A stretch of 64,000 bases of DNA from Helicobacter winghamensis ATCC BAA-430. GTDB lineage: Bacteria; Campylobacterota; Campylobacteria; Campylobacterales; Helicobacteraceae. The stretch covers positions 1,240,001 through 1,304,000 of the forward strand of contig NZ_CP063533.1 of the NCBI RefSeq assembly GCF_028751035.1, in the 5' to 3' direction. The notes beneath the pieces were generated by a model. That model saw only the letters and a list, made by a program, of their open reading frames with translations, did no database searches and was not told the origin of the DNA. Below are positions 8,359-17,704 of this stretch, piece after piece. Within the stretch, counting starts at the first letter, position 1; each line of letters starts with the position of its first letter. The translations under genes were made by a program, and so were the position numbers.

Positions 8359-9433
8359 GAAATAGCGTAATCTCATCACCTAAAAAATAATCCTTCGCAA
8401 ACACGCGCTCATCTTTTTGAAATAAGATTCCATCTTGTAAAAGAATCTCTAAATTTTTTTGATTAGAAATTTTTTTTCTCTCCACACCTACGCAAGAGCG
8501 GAATCCTAAAAACAGATGCTCCAACTCTTTATCTTTTTGCGTCAAAATCTCTTTGCTTTCACTAAAATCCTCTAAAAAATGCTCAATACTCTTTGGCATA
8601 CTTGTGCGAATTCCTTGAATACACCCTACCGCTCCAGCCCCAATACCTATATAATCTCCACCACTCCAATAATGCAAATTATGCAATGAAGCCTTCCCAT
8701 AATTACTCACTTCATAATGCAAAAACTTTTGTAAATGCGCTGCTATAAAATGCCCAATACTTAAAAATCCGCCAAAATCCCCATCCAAGCTCCTTTGGGA
8801 TTCCTTATATATTTGCTCCTTTTCCCTATAAAAACGACTTCCAGGATCTAAACTTAAATGATATGCTGAAATATGCGATAAAGGAAGCCCTAAAGCAGTT
8901 TTTAGCTCTTGTTCTAAAAGCGCTTCATCACATAAAGGTGTGCCATAGATTAAATCAATACTTAAATTATCAAACCCCGCTTTTACCGCATAATCAAGTG
9001 CTAAAAATGTGTTTTTATTCTTATGTTCTCTCTCCAAAAAAGCAAGTTTTTGTGCATTAAAACTTTGCACTCCAATACTTAAACGATTTACGCCATAATC
9101 ACGCATTGCGCGCAACCACTCTAGACTTAAATGATTTGGATTTGCCTCAATACTAATCTCTGCTCCTTTTTTTAAAAATGGCAAAAATTCTTCAAAAATA
9201 TTCTCATACAAATACGATTCCACAACACTTGGCGTTCCTCCACCAATATACACAGAAGTAATTTGCACTCTCTCCTGCAAACTTTCTAGCTTATAATGCA
9301 AATACACAGCTAACTTTTGCATATAAATTGATTTAAGATGATTTTTATTAGTCTTAGAATTAAAGGCACAATATCCACATTTACTATCACAAAAAGGGAT
9401 ATGAAGATATAGACTTAATTCCTTATTTTGCAT
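8351..9433 (-). CDS. hemW: HemW-like radical SAM protein (haem chaperone)
   Basis: A 360-residue radical SAM protein of the HemN/HemW family. The cluster motif CxxxCxxC occupies Cys15, Cys19 and Cys22, preceded by YLHIPF, and a GGGTPS motif follows. Proteins of this length with this Cys spacing are mostly HemW, a haem-binding chaperone, not coproporphyrinogen oxidase. It could still be annotated as a HemN-like oxidase. Its start overlaps the preceding small membrane-protein gene by 11 bp, and its end overlaps the convergent PilO-like gene. Confidence 0.9.
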   Translation of the reverse strand: MQNKELSLYLHIPFCDSKCGYCAFNSKTNKNHLKSIYMQKLAVYLHYKLESLQERVQITSVYIGGGTPSVVESYLYENIFEEFLPFLKKGAEISIEANPNHLSLEWLRAMRDYGVNRLSIGVQSFNAQKLAFLEREHKNKNTFLALDYAVKAGFDNLSIDLIYGTPLCDEALLEQELKTALGLPLSHISAYHLSLDPGSRFYREKEQIYKESQRSLDGDFGGFLSIGHFIAAHLQKFLHYEVSNYGKASLHNLHYWSGGDYIGIGAGAVGCIQGIRTSMPKSIEHFLEDFSESKEILTQKDKELEHLFLGFRSCVGVERKKISNQKNLEILLQDGILFQKDERVFAKDYFLGDEITLFLS

Positions 9434-9890
9434 TGTTTGTTTGTTTGACTTCTTCTAAGCGTTGTTTTAAACTCTCAAACCATTGCTTGTATTGTTCTAG
9501 TTGATCTTTTTCCCTGTCATTTGGCTGATTTAAAATCAAAAGTGTGCGATAGTTTCTTAAAAACTCATCCGCAATCCATTGTAATCTTAAAAATTCATCT
9601 GGAGTCAAACTCCCATCTTTTAAAATCCCAAACGCAATTTTTTGATTTTCTTTAGAATCTTCTAGGAATTTCTGGATATTTAAACGCTGTCTTGACTGAC
9701 TTTCAACGCCATAAGCTAAACGATTATAGGGATCTTTTTGCAGAGATTGCATGGCAAGCGTGTGTGCTTCTTTAAAATTTCCATTTTCTAGCTCTTTATT
9801 CGCTTCTCTTCCTAGCTGATAAGATGGAGAGAAAAAAACGATTCCAATTAACACACATAAAAGAAAAATTCCAATACCTAAAAAACGCAT
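9423..9890 (-). CDS. Hypothetical single-pass membrane protein
   Basis: A 155-residue protein with an N-terminal hydrophobic helix (about residues 3-21) followed by a helical, charged, TPR-like region (around residues 30-60 it reads as a tetratricopeptide-type helix pair). It is probably anchored in the inner membrane facing the periplasm. It overlaps lpxJ upstream by 13 bp and hemW downstream by 11 bp, so it sits inside a coupled operon. I do not recognise a named family. Confidence 0.82.
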   Translation of the reverse strand: MRFLGIGIFLLCVLIGIVFFSPSYQLGREANKELENGNFKEAHTLAMQSLQKDPYNRLAYGVESQSRQRLNIQKFLEDSKENQKIAFGILKDGSLTPDEFLRLQWIADEFLRNYRTLLILNQPNDREKDQLEQYKQWFESLKQRLEEVKQTNNAK

Positions 9891-10531
9891 TTATCCTCTT
9901 CCATTCTCTCTTTAACCAACGCTTTAGCGGCTTCTAACTCTAATGCTTCTAAAAAAAAAGGATCTTTTATTATAAATACCACTTTACTAAAAGGCTTTGG
10001 AATCTTAAATTTATCCCAGCTTTTAAATTCCCAGGCATTGCTATAAAAAACCCTAGAAACTACCACGGGAACACTTGCTTTCTGCGCTAAAAGCACTACA
10101 CCATCAGCTACACTATGATAAGGACCGCGCGGACCATCAGGAGTAATTACAACACATTCTTTGTTTTCTATTTTTTTAATAGCGTGATACAATACTCTAA
10201 TTCCACCTTTTGAACTTGAGCCCCTTAATGCACCAATACCAAAATAACGCACAACACTACTAATAATCTCTCCATCAAAATGCTTACTAATTAATACCCA
10301 AAATTTCTTTTTATCTGCATATCTTTGAAATAAAAAGGGCTGAAACAGCAACTCTCCATGCCAAAAAGCAAGCACAAAAGGTTCATTTTTTTTAATTTTC
10401 TCCAATACTTTTTGAGAGATTCTAAACTCAAAACGCACAAAAAGAGCCAAAAAATGGATAATTCCAACGAGCAAAGGAGGCAAAATCTTCACTAAAACCT
10501 TGCGCTTAAATTCCCGAAATTTTTCTTTCAC
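9878..10531 (-). CDS. lpxJ: Lysophospholipid acyltransferase family protein, LpxJ-like (DUF374)
   Basis: A 217-residue protein with an N-terminal hydrophobic segment and DUF374-type acyltransferase features: WHGE with the likely catalytic His58, the GSSSKGG region, and PDGPRGP in the substrate pocket. LpxJ proteins of H. pylori (HP0270) and C. jejuni add a secondary acyl chain to lipid A. Location immediately downstream of miaB (6 bp gap) reproduces the HP0269-HP0270 order, supporting the name. Acceptor and acyl-chain specificity cannot be seen. It acts at the cytosolic face of the inner membrane. Confidence 0.85.
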   Translation of the reverse strand: MKEKFREFKRKVLVKILPPLLVGIIHFLALFVRFEFRISQKVLEKIKKNEPFVLAFWHGELLFQPFLFQRYADKKKFWVLISKHFDGEIISSVVRYFGIGALRGSSSKGGIRVLYHAIKKIENKECVVITPDGPRGPYHSVADGVVLLAQKASVPVVVSRVFYSNAWEFKSWDKFKIPKPFSKVVFIIKDPFFLEALELEAAKALVKERMEEDKCVF

Positions 10532-10537
10532 ATTAAC

Positions 10538-11854
10538 CTACGCTAGCTCACCTATTAATTGCGCACCTTTAACTTCTGTAATTCTCACATTACACAAAGA
10601 TCCCACAAGATCTCTACCAGCCTTAATACGCACAAGCTTATTTGTATCACTTCGCCCTTCTAGCCATAAGTTTTGCGCATCATAACTCTCCACTAAAACC
10701 TTATGAATTCTACCAACTTGTTTTGCATTATCTTGCGTTAAAATCTCTTTATGTCTATCTTTTAAGCGCATTAAACGCTCTTTTGCAATCTCTTCATCTA
10801 TCAAATGCACTTGCTCCATTTCCAACCAATGGTGGGCTTCAGTGTGCGGACGACTAGAGTAAATAAAGCTATATAGGGTATCAAAACGCACTTTTTCTAG
10901 CACATCTAAGGTCTCTAAAAAATCATCTTCACTCTCTGTTGGAAAACCCACGATAATATCCGTGCCAATGCTAAGCTCTGGAATTAAATGGCGCATTTTT
11001 TCTACACGATTTAAAAACCACTCTTTGCTATACCCCCTTTTCATTTTGCGCAAAATCTCACTAGATCCACTTTGCAAAGGCATATGAATGGCTTTACAGA
11101 TTTTTGGATTCTGTGCAAACTCTAAAATAAACTCATCATCCATATGCAAAGGGTGTGGAGAGGTAAAACGGATTCTTTCTAGTCCATTAATTTGGGAGAT
11201 TTCATTAAGAAGTTGTGTAAAATTTATAGCACGATGTGCGCCTGAAAAACGCCTTCCATAGTTATTTACATTTTGCCCAAGCAACAAAATCTCTTTGGTG
11301 CCACTCTCTGCCAAACGCCTTGCTTCTTGTAAGATCAAATCTGATGGAATTGAAATTTCGTTTCCACGCGTATGTGGCACGATACAATAGGTGCATTTTT
11401 TATCACAACCAATAGAGATATTAATCATTCCTTTTAGAGCAGAATGCTGATTTTGACTAAAAACATAAGTGCTATCATCATAATCAATATCTACCCAAGC
11501 CACACGATTTTGATGAATAATTTGTGAAATTTTTGATACATTACGCGCTCCTAACACAAAATCTACTGCCTTAGAGCGTTTTAAAATCTTGTCACCTAGA
11601 TGACTTGCCGTGCAACCACATATACCAATTTTTGCATCTCCTTTTTTGATTTTTGCATATTGCCCAATCTCTGAAAAAAGTTTTTTTTCTGGCTTTTCAC
11701 GCACAGAGCAAGTGTTAATTAAAATTAAATCCGCCTCTTGTGGGTTTTCTGTAAGTTGATAAGATTCCTTTTCTTCAAGCTCTGCAATGATATGCGCACT
11801 ATCGCGCTCATTCATAGCACAACCAAGTGTTTCAATATAAAGTTTTTTTGCCAT
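10538..11854 (-). CDS. miaB: tRNA-2-methylthio-N6-dimethylallyladenosine synthase
   Basis: Radical SAM methylthiotransferase modifying A37 of tRNAs that read codons starting with U. The 438 residues show three domains. The UPF0004 domain has Cys12, Cys49 and Cys81 for one 4Fe-4S cluster. The radical SAM core has Cys150, Cys154 and Cys157 (GCDKKCTYC). A C-terminal TRAM domain spans about residues 370-438. It lies 2 bp downstream of the HP0268 homologue and 6 bp upstream of lpxJ, the same order as in H. pylori. Confidence 0.95.
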   Translation of the reverse strand: MAKKLYIETLGCAMNERDSAHIIAELEEKESYQLTENPQEADLILINTCSVREKPEKKLFSEIGQYAKIKKGDAKIGICGCTASHLGDKILKRSKAVDFVLGARNVSKISQIIHQNRVAWVDIDYDDSTYVFSQNQHSALKGMINISIGCDKKCTYCIVPHTRGNEISIPSDLILQEARRLAESGTKEILLLGQNVNNYGRRFSGAHRAINFTQLLNEISQINGLERIRFTSPHPLHMDDEFILEFAQNPKICKAIHMPLQSGSSEILRKMKRGYSKEWFLNRVEKMRHLIPELSIGTDIIVGFPTESEDDFLETLDVLEKVRFDTLYSFIYSSRPHTEAHHWLEMEQVHLIDEEIAKERLMRLKDRHKEILTQDNAKQVGRIHKVLVESYDAQNLWLEGRSDTNKLVRIKAGRDLVGSLCNVRITEVKGAQLIGELA

Positions 11855-11856
11855 AC

Positions 11857-12099
11857 TTACAGAATATGGATTTCATACATATAGTCACCCTCATCTAATC
11901 CATAGCGTACTTCTCTAAAATATGCACGCCTGCCTTTTTTTTCAAAATACTCCAATAGAGCTTGCATATCTTTATGAGAATTTTCTTTATCACAATAAAA
12001 AATGTCGGATTTCTTTTCTTCTAGCATCTCTTCTAGTTTTTTTGTTGTAATTTTTACTGGTTTTTCATTAATATGTGCGCGTGCTAATTTAATATCCAT
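11857..12099 (-). CDS. HP0268-like small protein (putative nuclease)
   Basis: An 80-residue protein exactly the size of H. pylori HP0268 and sharing its pattern: an N-terminal strand, a [14 protein letters not shown] segment, a helix ending in FFEKKG-type residues (here [11 protein letters not shown]) and a C-terminal [10 protein letters not shown]0268 has been described as a small protein with a Smr-like fold and nicking/ribonuclease activity. It is the first gene of the miaB-lpxJ operon, with its own TATAAT box. Its upstream region contains the 8-bp tandem repeat, which could influence its expression. Confidence 0.85.
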   Translation of the reverse strand: MDIKLARAHINEKPVKITTKKLEEMLEEKKSDIFYCDKENSHKDMQALLEYFEKKGRRAYFREVRYGLDEGDYMYEIHIL

Positions 12100-12133
12100 A
12101 TTTTTACCCTTAACTTTTTTAGAAAAATGGGTT

Positions 12134-12139
12134 ATTATA
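12134..12139 (-). promoter_or_regulatory. -10 element for the HP0268-like/miaB/lpxJ operon
   Basis: A TATAAT hexamer on the minus strand, 34 nt upstream of the ATG at 12099. The tandem repeat begins about 42 bp further upstream of this box. Confidence 0.6.
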
Positions 12140-12180
12140 AATCTTCTTTGCTTAAAAAATAATTTTAATCTTGCACAAAT

Positions 12181-12276
12181 ATACTCATATACTCATATAC
12201 TCATATACTCATATACTCATATACTCATATACTCATATACTCATATACTCATATACGCATATACGCATATACGCAA
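12181..12276. repeat. 8-bp tandem repeat (ATACTCAT)n
   Basis: Nine perfect copies of ATACTCAT (12181-12252), then two copies of the variant ATACGCAT and a partial third. It lies in the 271-bp gap between the divergent HP0268-like and nusA genes. It ends about 64 bp upstream of the nusA -10 box and starts about 42 bp upstream of the other -10 box. The unit is prone to slippage by 8 bp. It could be read as an antisense or plus-strand ORF repeating ILIYSYTH, but that frame is not a credible gene. Confidence 0.95.
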
Positions 12277-12340
12277 AATTTCATTTTGCCATATTTTAAA
12301 AAGTTATAGTTAAGTAAGCCCTTATAAAGAAAATTTCAAT

Positions 12341-12346
12341 TAGAAT
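12341..12346 (+). promoter_or_regulatory. -10 element for nusA
   Basis: TAGAAT 24 nt upstream of the nusA TTG start. A second candidate, TATAGT at 12305-12310, could also serve. Confidence 0.45.
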
Positions 12347-12370
12347 ACGAAATTTTATAAGGATACAATT

Positions 12371-13486
12371 TTGGAGAAGATACTAGACATTATCGAAGGG
12401 ATCGCTTATGAAAAGGGGCTTCCCATTGAAAGTGTGACGGATGCCGTCAAAGATGCTGTAATAAAAGTCGCTAAGGAAAGTTTGGATTCCACAATCCATT
12501 ATGATGTTGAAATTGACAAAAAAAATAAAACATTACATCTCTATCAGGTTATCAGCGTCTGTGAAGATTCTGATGCACTAGATGGCAAAAATATGATTCC
12601 GCTCAGCGAAGCTAAAAAACATGATAGCGAAATTAAAATAGGTGACGAATTGCGCTATGAGCTTAGTTTAGAAGATATGAGCAGAAATGCAGTTAATGCT
12701 TTATTTAGGGAACTAGAGTTTAAAATTCAACGTTTGATTGAAACGCAACTTTTTGATAAATATAAATCCCAAATTGGAAAAATTGTTAGCGGAAATGTCG
12801 TAAGAGCCGACAGTTTAGGCAACACTTATATTGAAATTGACGAAATCCGTGCAATTTTACCTAAAAAAAATCGTATCAAAGGTGAAGAGTTTGGAGTAGG
12901 ACAAATTGTAGGAGCAGTTTTAAAGCATGTTGGGATTGACCGCCAAAATGGCATTATGATTGAGCTTAGTCGCACCACTCCAAAAATGCTTGAAGAGTTA
13001 TTAAAACTGGAAGTGCCAGAAATTAAAGATGGTGATGTTGAAATTGTAAATTCCTCCAGAATCCCAGGAGAAAGAGCTAAAGTTGCTTTAAAAACAGATT
13101 CTGCAAAAATTGATCCAGTCGGTGCAACCGTTGGTGTAAAGGGCGTTAGAATCAATGCTGTCTCCAAAGAATTAAAAAATGAAAGTATCGATTGCATTGA
13201 ATACTCTGTCCAGCCTGAAATCTACATAGCACGCGCACTCTCACCAGCTCTTGTTATTAGTGTTGCCGTAGAAGATAAAAAAGCAATTGTCAGCATTACA
13301 AGTGAGCAAAAGCCAAAAGCCATCGGAAAAAATGGAATCAATATTCGCCTAGCCTCAATGCTAACAGGATATGAGATTGAACTCAAAGAAATTGATAGCG
13401 GAACACAGCAAGTATCAAGTAATAGCACACAAGAAACACAAAAAAGTAGCAATATAGATATTCTTTCATCGCTCTTTAAAGAGTAA
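12371..13486 (+). CDS. nusA: Transcription termination/antitermination factor NusA
   Basis: RNA polymerase-binding factor modulating pausing, termination and antitermination. The 371 residues contain the N-terminal polymerase-binding domain (about 1-125), an S1 domain (about 135-200) and two KH domains (about 230-350, with IGKNGINIRLA in the second). It lacks the C-terminal acidic repeats of E. coli NusA (495 residues), normal for this phylum. The start is TTG at 12371 with AAGGA 8 nt upstream; no in-frame ATG fits. The upstream region carries the 8-bp repeat. Confidence 0.95.
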   Translation: MEKILDIIEGIAYEKGLPIESVTDAVKDAVIKVAKESLDSTIHYDVEIDKKNKTLHLYQVISVCEDSDALDGKNMIPLSEAKKHDSEIKIGDELRYELSLEDMSRNAVNALFRELEFKIQRLIETQLFDKYKSQIGKIVSGNVVRADSLGNTYIEIDEIRAILPKKNRIKGEEFGVGQIVGAVLKHVGIDRQNGIMIELSRTTPKMLEELLKLEVPEIKDGDVEIVNSSRIPGERAKVALKTDSAKIDPVGATVGVKGVRINAVSKELKNESIDCIEYSVQPEIYIARALSPALVISVAVEDKKAIVSITSEQKPKAIGKNGINIRLASMLTGYEIELKEIDSGTQQVSSNSTQETQKSSNIDILSSLFKE

Positions 13487-13523
13487 TAAATGCAGAATTT
13501 ACTACTTTATAAAGATTTTTTGA

Positions 13524-13554
13524 GTAAAATCGCACACTTTTTAGTGTATTTTAC
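13524..13554 (+). terminator. Hairpin downstream of nusA
   Basis: Imperfect inverted repeat: outer arms GTAAAAT/ATTTTAC and inner arms ACACT/AGTGT, with a 3-nt bulge and a TTTT loop. It lies between nusA and the PpiD-like gene. No strong T-run follows, so it may act as an attenuating structure and not a full stop. Confidence 0.4.
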
Positions 13555-13586
13555 AGAGTTTTAATTAGCATTTTTGGAGTTTTATA

Positions 13587-15044
13587 ATGATTGGCTTTAT
13601 GCAAAAACATAAAAAATACTTAATAGTTACTATTTGGATTAGCGCTATTGCATTTTTAGGTGCTGGATTTGTTGGATGGGGAGCTTATAGCTTTTCAAAC
13701 ACAAGTAATGCTGCTGCAGTTGTAGGCGATCGCCAAATCACTATTGATAGACTACAACGCGAATACGCAAGGCTATACAATGTTTATAATCAACTCTTTA
13801 ATGGAAACTTGGATAATGAACAAGCCAAAAAGCTGGGCATTGAAGAGCAAGCATTAAATACACTAATTTCACGCGCTTTAATGCTAAATTATGCACACGA
13901 TGTAGGTTTAAGGATTAGTCAAGAGGAGATTATCCAAACTCTTACTGCAATGGATATTTTTCAAAATAATGGGAAGTTTGATGAAACTATCTACAAACGC
14001 TTACTAGCAGATAATCAAATGCGCCCCAAAGACTTTGAAGAAGAGCTAGGTGAAGGAATTTTGCTCCAAAAACTTGATGCACTCTTAGAAATTCCACTCA
14101 CTCCCTTAGAAATTCAAACAATAAGTGAGGCTGTTTTTAGCGAAGATCACCTTAAAATCCAAGTATTAAATGACTCCGAAATTACCTTTAATCCCACAGA
14201 AGAAGAGATCAAAAAATACTGGGAAGAAAACAAAGACATCTACCAAACACAACGTGGTTATGAAGTGCTAAAAGTTTCCGTAAAATCTGATTCCATTCCT
14301 GTAGATAATGAGACATTAAAAAAGCATTATGAAGACTTTAAAAATCAATTTTTAGACGAAAATGGACAATTACTCCCATTCGATAAAGCAAAGGATAAGG
14401 TAATCGCGCATTATAAATCCTCTCAAGCCGAGAAAGAGTCTTTAAAAGAATATATTTCGTTGCGAAAAGGAGAAAATAAAAAAGCGGAATCGCTAGTAAT
14501 CTATGAAGGAGATTCCAACTACGACACAGAATTTTTAAACCTTCTAAGTCAAGCCAAAGAGCAAGAAACACTAAAACCAATTAAAGTCAAGGGGGAATTT
14601 ATCACAATTAAAATCCAAAAAATTATCCCAAGCGAGCCCAAAAGCTATGAAGCTGCCAAACAAGATGCCATAGAAGATTTCATAACACTTAGAAAAACCC
14701 AGCTCTTAGAAGAAAAAGCAGCATTATTGCTTGCAGACTTTAAAGGCGTTGATGTTGGTTATGTTTCACGCGAAAACAAAATAGCATTAAAAGGATTAAA
14801 CTCTCAAGAGAGTCAAGATTTTATTACGCAACTTTTTAATAAAACTGAAGCAAAAGGCTACATTTTATTAAAAAATAAAGTAATTTTATATGAAATCCTT
14901 GACCAAAGATTAAAAAATTCTGATATAATCACACAAAATTTAGATTTCATAAAACAAAATGGGATACAAATAAAGTCAAGATTAACTGAAATAGCCTTCA
15001 TGGAACATTTATTAAATCTTTATAAAGTTGTTAGAAAAATCTAA
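13587..15044 (+). CDS. PpiD/SurA-type periplasmic peptidyl-prolyl isomerase-like chaperone
   Basis: A 485-residue protein with an N-terminal membrane anchor (about residues 11-34), then a SurA/PpiD N-terminal chaperone domain (about 35-180; ISQEEI and GKFDE are typical), a degenerate parvulin-like middle region and a C-terminal helical part. It probably helps fold exported proteins at the periplasmic face of the inner membrane. The parvulin part is divergent, so isomerase activity is uncertain. It directly precedes ftsA (8 bp gap), as HP0977 does in H. pylori. Confidence 0.85.
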   Translation: MIGFMQKHKKYLIVTIWISAIAFLGAGFVGWGAYSFSNTSNAAAVVGDRQITIDRLQREYARLYNVYNQLFNGNLDNEQAKKLGIEEQALNTLISRALMLNYAHDVGLRISQEEIIQTLTAMDIFQNNGKFDETIYKRLLADNQMRPKDFEEELGEGILLQKLDALLEIPLTPLEIQTISEAVFSEDHLKIQVLNDSEITFNPTEEEIKKYWEENKDIYQTQRGYEVLKVSVKSDSIPVDNETLKKHYEDFKNQFLDENGQLLPFDKAKDKVIAHYKSSQAEKESLKEYISLRKGENKKAESLVIYEGDSNYDTEFLNLLSQAKEQETLKPIKVKGEFITIKIQKIIPSEPKSYEAAKQDAIEDFITLRKTQLLEEKAALLLADFKGVDVGYVSRENKIALKGLNSQESQDFITQLFNKTEAKGYILLKNKVILYEILDQRLKNSDIITQNLDFIKQNGIQIKSRLTEIAFMEHLLNLYKVVRKI

Positions 15045-15052
15045 GGCAGAGA

Positions 15053-16486
15053 ATGAAAGAGAACTATTTAAAAGGTAAGGATTTGGAACAAACCATCTTA
15101 GGAATTGACATTGGTTCAACAAAGATTTGCGCAATTATTGCAAATTATAAAGATGGGATTCCACATATCATCGGGACGGGATTTCACAAATCATCTGGGT
15201 TAAAAAAAGGCTCTATTACAAACATTGAACAAGCAAGTCGCTCAATTAAAGATGCGTTAAATGATGCAAGACGCGTGGCAGGAACAAACATTAATAAAGC
15301 TACAATTTCTATTTCTGGAGCTTACACAAAAAGTACTGATAGCTCTGGAATTGTCAATATCCCAAACAATGAGATAGGAATTAAAGAGATTAATCGCGTA
15401 ATACAAACTGCTCTTTATAACGCTTCAATCCCTAGCGAATACGAAGTTATTCATATTTTGCCTTATAATTTTAAACTTGATGACCAAGATTTCATTGATG
15501 ATCCTATGGGGATGAGTGGCAGTCGTTTAGAGGTTTCTGTAAGAATTGTCACTGCACAAAAATCAAGTTTAGGCAATCTTAAAAAAGCCATCAAAAGCGC
15601 AGATCTTGAAATAGAAAATATTGTTTTGGCTTCTTATGCTTCCTCTATTTCTGTGTTAAGCGAAGATGAAAAAAACCTAGGAGTAGCCTGCATTGATATG
15701 GGCGGAAGCACTTGTGAGCTTATGATCCATGTCGGAAATTCTTTGCGCTACAATGATTTCTTAGGTGTTGGTTCAAACCACATTACAAATGATTTGGCTA
15801 TGGCTTTACATACGCCTCAAGGAATTGCTGAACAAGTTAAGGTTAAATATGGTGGCTTTCCAAAAACCATTGATGATACAGAAAATCTTATCGAAATCCC
15901 AAGCATTGGTGGTGAGGATAGTGGCAAACATCAAGTTGCCCTGGCAACTGTCCATAATGTTGTATATGCACGCGTAGAAGAAACCCTAATGATTTTAGCA
16001 AAATCTCTAGAGAGAAGCGGGCTAAAAGATCAACTAGGTAGCGGTGTGGTGCTAACAGGGGGAATGGTACAATTAGATGGCATTAGAGATTTAGCGGCGG
16101 CACTTTTTAATATGCCTGTACGCCTGGCAAAACCTATAGAAGTTGATGGATTATTTACAGATTTAAAAGGTCCAGATTGCTCAACAGGGATTGGATTAAT
16201 TCTTTATGCTTCTGGCAAATACACAAATTACGAGATTGATTCTGAAAAGAGGATCCGCTATTACAATGAAAAATTAGAAGATGAAACCTTGCATTTTCAC
16301 AAAAATATTCCTTTAATGAATCCATTGCAAGATAAAATGCAAAATACTATAGGTCCTGTTAATAGCGTACCCAAAAGCGCAGCAGATATCAAGCAAGATT
16401 TAAGCAACATAACAGAAATTAAAATTCCAAAGCAAAATGGCAATTTTTTCAGCCAAATGTGGAATAAGCTAACCCAAATGTTTTAG
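15053..16486 (+). CDS. ftsA: Cell division protein FtsA
   Basis: Actin-like ATPase that tethers FtsZ to the membrane. The phosphate-1 motif ILGIDIGSTKICAI is at about residues 15-28, phosphate 2 is CIDMGGST near 222, and the nucleotide motif VVLTGGMVQLDG is near 335. The C-terminus ends in an amphipathic segment (FFSQMWNKLTQMF), the expected membrane-targeting helix. ftsZ follows 28 bp later. The length of 477 residues includes a C-terminal linker longer than in E. coli. Confidence 0.96.
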   Translation: MKENYLKGKDLEQTILGIDIGSTKICAIIANYKDGIPHIIGTGFHKSSGLKKGSITNIEQASRSIKDALNDARRVAGTNINKATISISGAYTKSTDSSGIVNIPNNEIGIKEINRVIQTALYNASIPSEYEVIHILPYNFKLDDQDFIDDPMGMSGSRLEVSVRIVTAQKSSLGNLKKAIKSADLEIENIVLASYASSISVLSEDEKNLGVACIDMGGSTCELMIHVGNSLRYNDFLGVGSNHITNDLAMALHTPQGIAEQVKVKYGGFPKTIDDTENLIEIPSIGGEDSGKHQVALATVHNVVYARVEETLMILAKSLERSGLKDQLGSGVVLTGGMVQLDGIRDLAAALFNMPVRLAKPIEVDGLFTDLKGPDCSTGIGLILYASGKYTNYEIDSEKRIRYYNEKLEDETLHFHKNIPLMNPLQDKMQNTIGPVNSVPKSAADIKQDLSNITEIKIPKQNGNFFSQMWNKLTQMF

Positions 16487-16514
16487 AGATTAAATTTTAG
16501 AAGGAGTAAAGGTA

Positions 16515-17681
16515 ATGTTAAATATTCAAGAGGCAAACTTAAGCGTTGGGGCGAAAATCAAAGTTATCGGTGTTGGAGGTGGTGGAAGCAATATGATTGA
16601 GCACCTTATTAAAACAGGCACACACGAAGGAATATCTCTTGCTGTTGCCAACACTGATGCACAGGCAATTAGCACTTCAAGCGCTCCTGTTAGAATCCAA
16701 CTTGGTGCTAGACTTACAAAAGGACTTGGCGCAGGAATGCGCCCACAAGTAGGAAAAGACGCGGCTCTTGAAAGTTATGAAGAGTTAAAGCAGTTTCTAG
16801 AAGACACAGATGTTGTATTTATTTCTGCTGGACTTGGAGGTGGAACTGGAACAGGAGCTGCACCAGTAATTGCAAAAGCTGCAAAAGAGGTTGGCGCACT
16901 CACTGTATCTATCGTAACAAAACCATTCCGCTGGGAAGGCGGAAAGCGTGCAAAGCTCGCTGAAGAAGGCTATAGAGAACTCAAAGCCGAAAGTGATTCC
17001 ATTGTTGTGATCCCCAATGAAAAACTTCTTGCTATTATTGACAAAAATTTGGGATTAAAAGATAGCTTTAGAATCGTTGATGATGTGCTTGTTTGCGCTG
17101 TTAATGGAATGAGTGGTGTGATTTTATCCCATGGAGCAAACGATATTAATGTAGATTTTGCAGATGTACGCACAGCAATGAGCCATAAAGGAATGGCATT
17201 AATGGGCATTGGAGAATCTACAGGAACAGATGCTGCAAAAGAAGCAGTCAAAATGGCAATTGAATCTCCTCTCTTTGATAATATGTCTATCCACGGAGCA
17301 AAAGGCGTGCTTGTGCATTTTTATATTAGCCCCGATTATCCATTAGGAAGCATTTCTGATGCAATGGATATCGTCAATGAAAATGTAGATATGGATGCGG
17401 ATGTAATTTTTGGAACAACAACAGATGCAAATATAGAGCGCGATAAAGTTAGAATTACAATCATTGCTACAGGATTTGAGCGTATCTCAACAGAATCTGA
17501 CTCTATACAAACGCAAACTAATAGTGATTCTACATTAAAACTTGTTAATCCAAAAGATATGAGTCAAAGAATTAATCAACAAGAAAGTCTAAGTGTTGCT
17601 AGAAAAAAAGTAAGTGGTGGAGAATTTACAAGTGATGAAATCTTGGACATCCCTGCATACATAAGAAAGCAAATGGACTAG
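16515..17681 (+). CDS. ftsZ: Cell division protein FtsZ
   Basis: Tubulin-like GTPase forming the cytokinetic ring. The tubulin signature GGGTGTG is at residues 108-114, with GGGGSN at 21-26 for nucleotide binding. The conserved C-terminal peptide DIPAYIRKQ, which binds FtsA, is intact at the end. The 388 residues match the family length. AAGGAG precedes the ATG. The stop codon lies in a hairpin shared with the end of convergent sodB. Confidence 0.98.
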   Translation: MLNIQEANLSVGAKIKVIGVGGGGSNMIEHLIKTGTHEGISLAVANTDAQAISTSSAPVRIQLGARLTKGLGAGMRPQVGKDAALESYEELKQFLEDTDVVFISAGLGGGTGTGAAPVIAKAAKEVGALTVSIVTKPFRWEGGKRAKLAEEGYRELKAESDSIVVIPNEKLLAIIDKNLGLKDSFRIVDDVLVCAVNGMSGVILSHGANDINVDFADVRTAMSHKGMALMGIGESTGTDAAKEAVKMAIESPLFDNMSIHGAKGVLVHFYISPDYPLGSISDAMDIVNENVDMDADVIFGTTTDANIERDKVRITIIATGFERISTESDSIQTQTNSDSTLKLVNPKDMSQRINQQESLSVARKKVSGGEFTSDEILDIPAYIRKQMD

Positions 17682-17704
17682 CATAAGCGCAAATGCGCCT
17701 ATGC
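17681..17704. terminator. Hairpin spanning the convergent ftsZ and sodB ends
   Basis: Arms GCATAAGCGC and GCGCCTATGC with one mismatch and an AAAT loop. The two genes end 17 bp apart, and the hairpin covers the gap and reaches both stop codons. No T-run follows on either side, so it is a candidate bidirectional terminator or mRNA 3'-end structure. Confidence 0.45.

Noticed and set aside
12181..12276. CRISPR-like periodicity
   Set aside because: The unit is only 8 bp with no spacers and no cas genes nearby; a simple sequence repeat explains it.
12002..12313. Plus-strand reading frame of 103 codons running through the 8-bp repeat (ILIYSYTH repeats)
   Set aside because: It starts antisense to the HP0268-like gene, and most of it is the tandem repeat; no ribosome site or family resemblance. 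The repeat is treated as non-coding.
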